From CAYFVR01 sp046541515 (GTDB lineage Bacteria; Desulfobacterota; Desulfobacteria; Desulfobacterales; Desulfococcaceae): a stretch of DNA of 21,751 bases. A program made the position numbers and the translations under genes. The first letter of the stretch is position 1, and every line of letters begins with the position of its first letter. Positions 1 to 6,831 of this stretch are shown piece by piece. The notes below the pieces were generated by a model. It ran no database searches, was not told where the DNA came from, and worked only from the letters and a program-made list of their open reading frames with translations. The stretch covers positions 1-21,751 of the forward strand of contig JBKHDD010000074.1 of the NCBI GenBank assembly GCA_046541515.1. Reading direction: 5' to 3'.

Positions 1-720
1 CCCTTGGAGTGTGTTCCCTATTCATTAAATTCATATTCATGTCGACCCACAAAGATTTTTTCTTCCATTGGCACAGAAGCCTTTCGAAATCTATAGGTAT
101 TGCTTAAAAATAAAACAAAAATTGAAATATAAAACATATTAATAAAATTATCAGTTTTCCAGTGAAAACGACCAACAAATTCAAAGGTTGCGGTAAAAAC
201 CGAAGCAAGGACAAACCAAAAGCCGAAATTGTACCAAAAACTACTAAATTTCCCCCAGTTTTGTTTTGAAATATTTTTTTCTATAAACTAACAAAATTTA
301 ATCCAATTTTTTTCGATTCTATTTCTTTTTCCATGGCAACAACAATCTCCTTTAATTAATGAGCGACAACGAAAATCCGGATGAATCGTTTCTATGCTCA
401 CTCCACCCCGTTTACTGATTGGGATCATCACATATCAACAAATGATTATTAGCATACCAGAAAAATCTGTCCCCAAAAGCTCATTATTAACTAGTCGACA
501 AACAGAATTCCCAATAATAGCGATATCCTTCAAAAAAATGGAGCATTTCTATTTTTATTTTACAAAAAAGCCATTTTATAACTTTAAGAAATTTAAGTTT
601 TTTACCGTAAAATTACCAATTCAGCCAAAATCAATGCCGCCCCAAATCACACCATTCACTTCATTTTCCAGCAAAATGACCTCCACACCAAAAAAAATCA
701 TGGCAAAATAGAACAAACTT
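1..720. other. AT-rich segment, probably foreign DNA
   Basis: By eye this stretch is far richer in A and T than the GC-rich bulk of the window, with many A/T homopolymers. It holds one recognisable broken minus-strand gene (18-334). Between 335 and 711 there are only short interrupted frames on either strand. On the minus strand, pieces of about 25-50 residues are open but end at stops and show no matching ribosome site. On the plus strand an open frame at 394-711 has a lysine/phenylalanine/proline-rich product with no recognisable fold. I read 335-711 as decayed or non-coding. The same base style returns at about 1735-2865, so both patches may come from one source. Confidence 0.6.
18..334 (-). 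pseudogene. Small two-helix membrane protein gene, broken by a one-base frameshift
   Basis: Reading the minus strand, an ATG at 334 (MEKEIESKKIGLNFV...) is preceded by a GGAG at 347-350, but it meets TAG at 281-283 after 17 codons. Another frame is open from 287 down to a TAG at 18-20. That frame reads as a plausible protein with two hydrophobic segments (one around FWFVLASVFTATF, one around MFYISIFVLFL) and a charged C-terminal tail ending HEYEFNE. Adding one base in the short A-run at 285-287 (plus strand) would join the two frames into a single protein of about 105 residues. This could be a true inactivating deletion or a homopolymer sequencing error. The family is not recognised. The gene lies wholly inside the AT-rich segment. 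Confidence 0.45.
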
Positions 721-1312
721 GCTATTAATTCAAACAACAATCCAAGCACCTCCTCCACCGGCATCCACCCTGCCGACCCCGCCACCTCTCCGCCGGCGTT
801 TCTGAAAAACCCCCTTTTTCAGGCGACCATTATGCGCGTCGTTCAGCCCGTCGTCCCAGGCGCCGTCTTTTCCATGTCGCACGTCCCCGGCATGGTCCTC
901 TCCGGCTCCAAAACCCGCCTGGTCATGATCGGCAACTCTTTCCAGATCATGGCACAACCACCCAATCCCGGCCTCTCAAAATCGCACACCAAAACGGCGT
1001 TCTCAATGCCCAACTGCCTTTCCCGCCTGCCTGTACATCTTGCTGGCTGGATAACGGCGGAAAGGAATCGCAGCCATTTCAACGGAAAAGCTTGACCGAC
1101 CACCCCATTGCCTTCTCATTGAACCCATATTGCTCGAAAAACCCTTTCGTGGAAATCCGGTTGTACTCTCCAAGCGCATACGCTACAAAAGAACACAGGG
1201 CGACCGGGGCCGGCCCCTGCGTCCTTTTTGGAGGACCGCATCCCCGTTTTTCGCTCCGGGAGCGGAAACCGACCGGGGCGGACCCGTTTCCCCTCATTCC
1301 ATGGAGGCTCCC
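712..1312. other. Stretch without a convincing gene
   Basis: GC content rises here. A plus-strand frame is open from 712 to 1095 in the same frame as the open stretch ending at the TAG at 709-711, with an ATG at 832. Its product (proline, methionine and serine rich, ending ...ERNRSHFNGKA) has no fold or motif I can defend and no ribosome binding site. Overlapping minus-strand frames look no better. The only clear structure is the inverted repeat at 802-822. The stretch may be a degraded gene or a junction between the AT-rich DNA and the chromosome. Confidence 0.4.
802..822. repeat. Perfect inverted repeat, hairpin-forming
   Basis: Arms CTGAAAAA and TTTTTCAG (8 bp) enclose a loop of five C. 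The stem is AT-rich and is not followed by a T-run, so it is not a classic terminator in either direction. It lies near the change from AT-rich to GC-rich sequence. Confidence 0.5.
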
Positions 1313-1711
1313 ATGCCCATCACCGGCGCCGGCGGAACCCAGGGCGGAGTCGGCCGATTTTTCATCGGTCTCGCGATGATGATCGTCGGCGGCTACCTGT
1401 TTCTCTCCGCCATTCAGGTGACCCACCATTTTCACATGGGCTACGCCCTCTATCGAATCGGCGGCGTCCGCCTCACCACCGGGTTCGTGCTGATCCCGCT
1501 GATCTTCGGCATCGGATTCGTCTTCTACAACGCAAAAAACCCCATCGGCTGGGCGCTCTCGGTTATTTCCATCCTGCTGCTGGGATTTGGCGTCATTACG
1601 AGCCTCCAGTTCCGCATGCGCCACATGTCCGCCTTCGAGCTGATCATGATCCTGATCCTGCTGGTGGGCGGGGTCGGCCTGTTTCTGAGTTCGTTGCGGA
1701 GTTTCGAATAA
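1313..1711 (+). CDS. Four-helix integral membrane protein of unknown function
   Basis: The product has 132 residues (MPITGAGGTQGGVGRFF...). Four hydrophobic segments are visible: about residues 14-32 (FFIGLAMMIVGGYLFLSAI), 57-74, 80-98 and 111-128. Loops are short, there is no signal-peptide cleavage site, and the C-terminus is short (LRSFE). It should sit in the inner membrane. The start chosen is the second of two nearby ATGs: the sequence GGAGG at 1303-1307 is an excellent Shine-Dalgarno five bases before the ATG at 1313, while the ATG at 1301 would overlap it. Codon use is GC-rich and unlike the AT-rich DNA on either side, so this is probably a native gene. No enzyme motif or family is recognised. 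It seems to be a single-gene unit, with AT-rich DNA beginning just after its stop. Confidence 0.75.
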   Translation: MPITGAGGTQGGVGRFFIGLAMMIVGGYLFLSAIQVTHHFHMGYALYRIGGVRLTTGFVLIPLIFGIGFVFYNAKNPIGWALSVISILLLGFGVITSLQFRMRHMSAFELIMILILLVGGVGLFLSSLRSFE

Positions 1712-1734
1712 AACCATTTTTTTACACGAATTAA

Positions 1735-2865
1735 TACTATGAAAGTAATCAATTGGACCAAGAAATCAGAGAAAGAATTTCAATCATTCGGTATTTGATG
1801 GTAATCGGAATCATTGTGCTTCATGCACCCCCATTTGAACCTTTGGGGGAAATTCCACAAACGCCTCTTGGTTATATTAAGGCATTTTTTTCCCACGCAG
1901 TTTTCCGGGCAACCGTTCCAATGTTAACCGTTATTTCAGGGTTTTTAGTTTTCCAATCCGACCTTTCCGGAAAATTCAAAAAACTCATCAAAAAAAAATT
2001 TTTCTCCATTTTTATCCCAATGATTATATGGAATACACCATTTGCCTTGCTGATCTTTTTTTCTCAAAAGTATTTTATTATCGAGCACGAATTTTCCGAA
2101 ACCCTATATCCTGTTTCTTTTCTTTCGTGGATCAACGCAATAACGGGTTTTTTGGGGAATCCAGCAAATTATCCTTTAAACTTTTTGCGCGATCTCTTCG
2201 CCGTTTTCTTTTTCACACCTCTCTTTCGACTTCTTCTAAAGTTTAGCTCTTGGGCCGGTCTTTTTATCGTCCTATCGATCTATTATTGGAACCTCGATGG
2301 CATTCTTGTACTTCGAAACAGCATGCTGGTTAGTTTTTATTTGGGTGGAATGGCTTCTTATTGCGGCTGGAATTTAAAGCTTTTAGATCGTTTTTCAATT
2401 TTATTTTTATTTTTTTTAATTATAATTTGCATGCTTATTGTTTTGTTCAAAATTGAAAACATCCAATGGTTTCGATTAGTTTCCCCGATATTGATCTGGC
2501 CAGCCACAAGTCTTATTCACGGAAACCCCGTTGGCCATCTTTTATACTGCTACTCCGGCAATAGCTTTTTTACTTTTTTATCCCATGGGCCATTGCTTTT
2601 TTTGCTTTGGGTTGGCTTCCAAAAACTTCCAGATGCAATACCATACTTTATATTTTATATTTTGGCTCCAATTATTATTGTTTATTTGTCTATTATTTTA
2701 AATCAAATCCTACAAAAAAAGCTACCCAACTTTCGACTATTGTTGCTGGGTGGCCGTTAGTCTTTCGATTGGTTTTTTATTTAAATTTCGACTTCGAGGT
2801 AAAAATGTCAAAGAAAAAACCTATGTATTTTAGATTATGCTTCTTGGGAATTTTGCTTTTGCATT
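1735..2865. other. Second AT-rich segment
   Basis: Base composition drops sharply just after the stop at 1711 and recovers around 2865, inside the following lipoprotein gene. The segment holds the acyltransferase gene and the promoter, ribosome site and signal-peptide codons of the lipoprotein. Such a block suggests import of a surface-polysaccharide-modifying gene, with one edge inside a resident gene. Confidence 0.55.
1753..2760 (+). CDS. Acyltransferase-3 family membrane protein
   Basis: The protein has 335 residues, normal for the acyltransferase-3 (OafA/NodX/WecH-like) family. These are inner-membrane enzymes of about ten helices that move acetyl or other acyl groups onto polysaccharides and similar acceptors. 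Family marks are visible: a first helix carrying a histidine (VLHAPP, H24), then the conserved arginine with its proline (AVFRATVPMLTVISGFLVF, R52) leading into the second helix, and further hydrophobic helices to the end. There is no soluble SGNH domain. The start is uncertain: TTG at 1753 gives a family-like N-terminus (RERISIIRYLMVIGI) but has no strong ribosome site. An ATG at 1739 is in another frame and closes quickly, and an internal ATG lies at 1798. The gene is strongly AT-rich and full of isoleucine, phenylalanine and lysine codons, unlike most of its neighbours, which points to horizontal transfer. The acceptor cannot be inferred. Confidence 0.85.
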   Translation: MDQEIRERISIIRYLMVIGIIVLHAPPFEPLGEIPQTPLGYIKAFFSHAVFRATVPMLTVISGFLVFQSDLSGKFKKLIKKKFFSIFIPMIIWNTPFALLIFFSQKYFIIEHEFSETLYPVSFLSWINAITGFLGNPANYPLNFLRDLFAVFFFTPLFRLLLKFSSWAGLFIVLSIYYWNLDGILVLRNSMLVSFYLGGMASYCGWNLKLLDRFSILFLFFLIIICMLIVLFKIENIQWFRLVSPILIWPATSLIHGNPVGHLLYCYSGNSFFTFLSHGPLLFLLWVGFQKLPDAIPYFIFYILAPIIIVYLSIILNQILQKKLPNFRLLLLGGR

Positions 2866-3503
2866 CCGCCTGCACCACGCCCGAAATCCGGGACGCCCTG
2901 GAACCGCCGCCCACGCCGGAACCGATGGCGGGCAGCGTGTTCGTTTTCCAATGCCCGGGGGACGGTCCCCGCTTCACCGCCCAGATCACGCCGGACACCG
3001 CCTGGCTGTTTTTTCCGGAAAAAACCCTGGCCCTGGGCCGGGCGGAATCGGCCTCGGGCGCGAAGTTCGCCGGAGAAGACACGGTTTTCTGGAACAAAGG
3101 CGGAGAAGCGCGCCTGGAAATGGACGGTAAAACCTGGGCGGCCTGCGCTTCCCAACCTTCCGAGGCGGTCTGGGAGACGGCCCGCCTTCGGGGCGTGACG
3201 TTTCGTGCCCTGGGCAACGAACCCGGATGGTATCTGGAGATTCAACCGGAAGAGCGGCTGGAGCTGGTGACCGATTACGGGGAACGAAAACGGGCGTTCC
3301 TCCCCCAGAAGCCGATCGAAGACCCGGTCACCGGCGTCGTCACTTGGCGGGCGGACGGTCCCGACGAGGACATTCGGGTGGATCTGACGAAGGAAACCTG
3401 CGCCGGCACCCTGTCCGGCGAACCGCTTGAAAATCGCGTCACCGTCCGGTTGAACGGAAAAACCTACCGGGGCTGCGGCCGCTGGCTCGTTCCCACCCCA
3501 TAA
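2805..3503 (+). CDS. Lipoprotein with MliC-like and COG3650-like domains
   Basis: The protein has 232 residues. A positively charged N-terminus (MSKKKPMYFR) and a hydrophobic core (LCFLGILLLHSAC) end at Cys23, an acceptable lipoprotein cleavage site, so it should be periplasm-facing and lipid-anchored. Residues about 42-105 (VFVFQCPGD ... ALGRAESASGAKF ... VFWNKGGEARLEMDGKTWAAC) resemble MliC, the membrane-bound inhibitor of C-type lysozyme. Residues about 122-228 (FRALGNEPGWYLEI ... CAGTLSGE ... GKTYRGCGRWL) resemble the COG3650 family, which is often joined to MliC. The likely role is protecting peptidoglycan from host or competitor lysozyme; this is inferred from the family. GAGGT at 2796-2800 supports the ATG at 2805. 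The first ~20 codons are AT-rich and the rest strongly GC-rich, so a compositional break lies inside the gene. Confidence 0.8.
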   Translation: MSKKKPMYFRLCFLGILLLHSACTTPEIRDALEPPPTPEPMAGSVFVFQCPGDGPRFTAQITPDTAWLFFPEKTLALGRAESASGAKFAGEDTVFWNKGGEARLEMDGKTWAACASQPSEAVWETARLRGVTFRALGNEPGWYLEIQPEERLELVTDYGERKRAFLPQKPIEDPVTGVVTWRADGPDEDIRVDLTKETCAGTLSGEPLENRVTVRLNGKTYRGCGRWLVPTP

Positions 3504-3545
3504 AATCGCCGGATCGGGGCCGAAGATTGGCGCCCGATCCGGCGA
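3501..3545 (-). terminator. Rho-independent terminator of the bioB-osmC cluster
   Basis: A 13-bp perfect stem (TCGCCGGATCGGG at 3506-3518 paired with 3533-3545) has a 14-base loop. Read on the minus strand it is followed by TTTTA, as expected for the end of the minus-strand operon. On the plus strand it has no T-run but sits just after the lipoprotein stop, so it may help both converging units. Confidence 0.75.
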
Positions 3546-3614
3546 CTTCCCTCCTCCCGGTCCCCTTCCCATCAACCCAAACCCCGCCAACGATCCAGCC
3601 AACGATCCATTCGA

Positions 3615-4010
3615 TCAACGAATGACCGTTTCCAGCGCCGGAGGATTCACCAGATGCTGTTTCACGAAACAGCGGTCGATGGCTCGCGCGAGGCCGTCCT
3701 TGAGTTCCTCGGGGAAGCCAGGCGGCGGCGCAATCTCGGATCGCAACCGAACGTAGCGTCCTACCATGGGGTCGTATTCGCAGAACATGGAAAATTTCAG
3801 CCCCTCGGGGGACACGCCCTTCACTTGGCAATAGCTGTAGGCGACGGAACCGGAACAGGCGGCGATGGCCGAGAGAAAAAGCTGGGCCGGATCCGGGGCG
3901 CTGCCTTCCCCCCCGTCTTCCAGGGATTGATCCACCTGAACGGCGTGCCCTTCGATCTTCGCGGTAACTTTTTTCCCGCCGGGAAATTCCAAATCAACGA
4001 TGGTGCTCAT
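3615..4010 (-). CDS. OsmC-like family protein
   Basis: The product has 131 residues and is close to the usual OsmC/YhfA size. OsmC proteins are dimeric, cysteine-based hydroperoxide reductases or related thiol proteins. The family layout is visible: an N-terminal beta sheet with a FPGGKKVTAKIEGHAVQVDQ stretch, then the central helix carrying the first conserved cysteine (LFLSAIAACSGSVAYSYC, Cys52, with Cys61 also on it), and the second conserved cysteine region (AIDRCFVKQHLVNPP, Cys114). The start is set by AAAAGGAG a few bases upstream and by a four-base ATGA overlap with the end of bioB, so the two are translationally coupled. It is the last gene of the minus-strand cluster and is followed by the terminator at 3501-3545. 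Peroxidase activity is a family inference; substrate unknown. Confidence 0.85.
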   Translation of the reverse strand: MSTIVDLEFPGGKKVTAKIEGHAVQVDQSLEDGGEGSAPDPAQLFLSAIAACSGSVAYSYCQVKGVSPEGLKFSMFCEYDPMVGRYVRLRSEIAPPPGFPEELKDGLARAIDRCFVKQHLVNPPALETVIR

Positions 4011-5194
4011 GGGTTCTCCTTTTGATATCCGCTCGAAAAAGACGGGTTTTGGTCGTGATGCCGTCCACTTTTGGACTTCAAATGGGTGGTCGTGCCGGAT
4101 GGGCCCAGGAAATATGGGATACGCCCCTCGAAAACTCCGCCGAAATGAACCGTATATCGTTTAAGGCTTTTGCTTGAAAGTTCATGCCTTTCCTTTCCAA
4201 TCGCCCAAATCGCGGATTCGGTTCCCGCCACGCGAAGTCCCAGACTCCGCAACAAGGCCCGATCGGCTTCGGGCGATCGCCCGGAAGTGGTCAGATAGTC
4301 GCCGGTCATGAGGCCATTGGCCCCGGCGTAAAAAATCATCGGGTGCAGTTCGCCCAGATTGGCCGTCCGGCCGCCGCAAACGATAATCTCCCGGTTCGGA
4401 AGCGTAAACCGGAGGAGCGCCAAAATTTTCAGGCAGCGCAGCGGCGTCAGGTTGGCCGCCCCTTCCATTTTCGTTCCCGGAGCGGGAACCAGAAAATTGA
4501 CCGGCGCCGCCGTCACGGGCAGATTCCGAAGGGTCAAGGCCAGCTCCACCACCTGGGCGTCGGTTTCGCCCAGTCCAAAAATGCCGCCGGAACAGACCGA
4601 CATCCCGGCCTTGTGCGCCGCCCGGATGGTATCGACCCGATCCGGATAGGCGTGGGTGGTGCAGATGGCCGGAAAATGGCTTTCCGCAGTCTCCAGGTTG
4701 TGGTGGTAGCGTGTCACGCCGGCTTTGCGGAGAATCTCAAAATCCTTCGTCTCCAGAATGCCCAGGGAGGCGCACCGCCCCATCCCCGCCGGCATTCCGG
4801 CGATGGCCTCGGCCACTGCGGCGACCTCCTCCCGGGGCAGCCGCCGTCCCGTCGTAACCACGGAAAACCGGCCCAGTTGGTGGTCCGCCGCGCGTTCGGC
4901 CGCCTCCCGGATCGATTCGGCCGACATCAGGGGATAGATCGGCGCATCGGTTTCCGCGTGGCCAGACTGGGCGCAAAAGCCGCAATCCTCGGAACAGCGG
5001 CCGGATTTGGCGTTTAGAATCCCGCACATCCGAATCCGGTCCCGGAAATAGTGGCGGCGCAGCCGGTCCGCCCCCGGCAGCAAGTCGAAAATCGCCGTCT
5101 CCGGGATTTCCGCCAATTCATAAAGCCCATGGGGATCGGCCTCTTCGCCCCCCGCGATGCGGTCGGCCAGATTCAGGCCGTTTTCAACGTTCAT
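4007..5194 (-). CDS. bioB: Biotin synthase, with altered cluster ligand and unusual C-terminal tail
   Basis: The protein has 395 residues. It is the radical-SAM enzyme that inserts sulfur into dethiobiotin to make biotin. The SAM-cluster motif is intact: C67, C71, C74 in CSEDCGFCAQSG. Other BioB blocks follow: YHHNLET (163-169), Cys141 (CASLGILE), Cys201 (CSGGIFGLGE) and Arg276 (CGGR), matching three of the four ligands of the auxiliary cluster in the E. coli enzyme (C128, C188, R260). The position matching E. coli C97 is Ser111 (GRFSVVTTGR). The enzyme normally ends near residue 335; here about 60 further residues follow, with no family match and running straight into the osmC ribosome site, as if the original stop had been lost. 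AAAGGAG four bases before the ATG supports the start. No other biotin genes are nearby. Confidence 0.93.
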   Translation of the reverse strand: MNVENGLNLADRIAGGEEADPHGLYELAEIPETAIFDLLPGADRLRRHYFRDRIRMCGILNAKSGRCSEDCGFCAQSGHAETDAPIYPLMSAESIREAAERAADHQLGRFSVVTTGRRLPREEVAAVAEAIAGMPAGMGRCASLGILETKDFEILRKAGVTRYHHNLETAESHFPAICTTHAYPDRVDTIRAAHKAGMSVCSGGIFGLGETDAQVVELALTLRNLPVTAAPVNFLVPAPGTKMEGAANLTPLRCLKILALLRFTLPNREIIVCGGRTANLGELHPMIFYAGANGLMTGDYLTTSGRSPEADRALLRSLGLRVAGTESAIWAIGKERHELSSKSLKRYTVHFGGVFEGRIPYFLGPSGTTTHLKSKSGRHHDQNPSFSSGYQKENP

Positions 5195-5227
5195 GAAACT
5201 CCTTTCCCCAAACCATCGTCCGCGTCT

Positions 5228-5608
5228 TCACAAGAATTCGAGTTCTTCCACCCGACGGGCAAACTCCGCTTCGGTCATGGGAACCCACGGACGGGAAGGG
5301 GAAAACTGAACCAAAGCCTGAACGTCGGGCGCGAACACTTTGCCCGATTTCAGCACCGGGGATTCCATGCGATACCGAAAACCATCCCCCAAGTCCAGCA
5401 ACAGGTCCACCGCCTCGTCGGATTCGTGCAACTCCACCAGCGCCGCCGGCCGAATCATGCCGCTGCCCCGGACGCTTCGATGGCCCCGGGGGTTGGTAAA
5501 AATTTTAATCATGGCTTTTTCCATCGGAACCCCAAATCCGCCGGGCGAAGCCAGTATTCCCCGAACCACAATGTATTCCCCCTCCACAAACGGCACCCAG
5601 TTTTCCAT
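5228..5608 (-). CDS. Conserved-looking 126-residue protein of unknown function
   Basis: The protein reads MENWVPFVEGEYIVVRG... and ends ...EFARRVEELEFL. It is soluble, acidic, with alternating hydrophobic residues that suggest a beta-rich fold (EYIVVRGILAS, AMIKIFTN, AALVELHES, DLLLDLGDGFRYR) and a short C-terminal helix. No signal peptide, membrane helix, cysteine cluster or catalytic motif is visible. The frame is open further upstream, but GGAGG about nine bases before the ATG at 5608 marks the start and the upstream residues are basic and unlikely. The gene lies 33 bases upstream of bioB and 41 bases downstream of the DUF3786-like gene on the same strand, so the three are probably co-transcribed. 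I do not recognise the family. Confidence 0.7.
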   Translation of the reverse strand: MENWVPFVEGEYIVVRGILASPGGFGVPMEKAMIKIFTNPRGHRSVRGSGMIRPAALVELHESDEAVDLLLDLGDGFRYRMESPVLKSGKVFAPDVQALVQFSPSRPWVPMTEAEFARRVEELEFL

Positions 5609-5649
5609 CCCCTTGTTCCTCCGTTTTCCCTTCCCAACGATTTGAGGTT

Positions 5650-6315
5650 TCAGCCGTTTCCGCTTGCCGACCATTCTTCGGAGACCAAAAGGTCGGTCAC
5701 CAAATTCACGAGGCCCCAAATGGCGTCCGGCGATAAATGGTCCGAAATCGACCGATCAAACAAGATCGACGCTTCGGCGGGGAATTCCTCGTCCCCCTCC
5801 CAGAGGAGAAAATACAGCGGCACGCGCGGCAGGGGCCGCAACCGGAAGGCCACGTCCCCCATCTCCACGGACGAACCGCCCAGGGCCCGACCCGCCCGCG
5901 CGAAGCCCTCCGAATCTCGACCGAACCGTTCCACCAGGCGTCCCGAGGGCGGTGCATGGGGACCCCGAAAAAAATGGCCCGCCGGAAGGTCCCGGGCGCT
6001 CGCCACTTCCTCCCGCTCGGCCGCTTCGGAAACGGAAAGAAGATAGACCAGAACCACAAGCTCCAGCAACGCCCGTCGAAGCGCCGGATCGGGCCGACGG
6101 TCCCCGTCCAGAAGACGGCGGTTTTCCGGATCGACGAAAATCAACCGGTGCAAAAATGGCAAAAAATACCCGCCCGCCTCCCGGCGCGCAAGGGACCGCC
6201 GGACAATCGAAGATGGTTCCGCCGTTTGAAGCGCCGACCAATACTCCGGCGGAACCTCCACCGATGTGCCGTCCAAGGCGGTTTCCATTGGAAGATTCAA
6301 ATCCGGTCGATCCAT
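5650..6315 (-). CDS. DUF3786-like protein
   Basis: The product has 221 residues (MDRPDLNLPMETALDG...). The C-terminal half carries a pattern I associate with DUF3786 proteins of anaerobic bacteria and archaea: an alternating GDVAFRLRPLPRVPLYFLLWEGDEEFPA-type block (about residues 160-187) followed by ASILFD and a final helix (HLSPDAIWGLVNLVTDLL). In the middle is a hydrophobic helix (ALLELVVLVYLLSV) that looks like a buried helix rather than a membrane anchor. The biochemical role of the family is not established to my knowledge. The start at 6315 is supported by AAGGA about eight bases upstream; the open frame to 6405 lacks such a site. It is the first gene of the minus-strand cluster that ends with bioB and the OsmC-like gene. 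Family assignment is from memory of the motif. Confidence 0.65.
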   Translation of the reverse strand: MDRPDLNLPMETALDGTSVEVPPEYWSALQTAEPSSIVRRSLARREAGGYFLPFLHRLIFVDPENRRLLDGDRRPDPALRRALLELVVLVYLLSVSEAAEREEVASARDLPAGHFFRGPHAPPSGRLVERFGRDSEGFARAGRALGGSSVEMGDVAFRLRPLPRVPLYFLLWEGDEEFPAEASILFDRSISDHLSPDAIWGLVNLVTDLLVSEEWSASGNG

Positions 6316-6831
6316 GGAGCGATCCTTTTCATCCGATTGATTTTTTCGTCGCGAGCCGGGGCAAACCATCCGCCGAGGGGGGTTCACAAAAAGCGATCCC
6401 ACCAACCGGACGGAAAAACTCGGGCCGCTTGGATACCGTCTTGGCGACGAATCGCCCGTTCCGTTTTTTTGGCGGTAATATTATTCTCGACCAGCCAAGC
6501 ATAATTCATTCTCCCCGGCGGAACAACCGCGGTGTGCGGCGCCCCGGACCTTCGGGACGGCCTCCGCCTTCGTGAACGGGAGAAGCGCTTTCTTTGTGGA
6601 TCAGCTATTCCTTGCCAAACCCCGTTAATTCCGTTACCTCTTCCCAATGAAGGCGAAAGGTTTTGTTTTTGATGCCAATTCCATAATTTCCATGAAAAAC
6701 ATTTTCGCGTTCTTCTCCCGGCCCCGCTGGGCAAGGGAAAGGCCGGAACGTTTCTTTGCCTTGGCGCGATTTCGAAAGAAACCGCCTGCAACCTTGCCCG
6801 GCGTTTCCCGTATTTCCTAGAAAGCACGCCC
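6316..6831. other. Intergenic stretch between divergent genes
   Basis: About 515 bases separate the minus-strand DUF3786-like gene from the plus-strand kinase and should hold both promoters. I see no convincing -35/-10 pair. A minus-strand frame from 6509 to 6384 could encode a 41-residue basic peptide, but its only purine-rich site touches the ATG, so I do not call it. Other open frames are shadows. The part from 6600 to 6720 is noticeably more AT-rich and is the likeliest promoter region. Confidence 0.4.

Noticed and set aside
712..1095. Possible PAAR-like or secretion-tip protein (VLSGSKTRLVMIG stretch)
   Set aside because: Only a short, loose resemblance, with no metal-ligand pattern, no ribosome site and no secretion genes nearby.
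5051..6575. Several plus-strand frames of 250-330 codons opposite the DUF3786-like cluster
   Set aside because: Low-complexity arginine/proline products and no start signals; minus-strand genes with Shine-Dalgarno sites explain the region.
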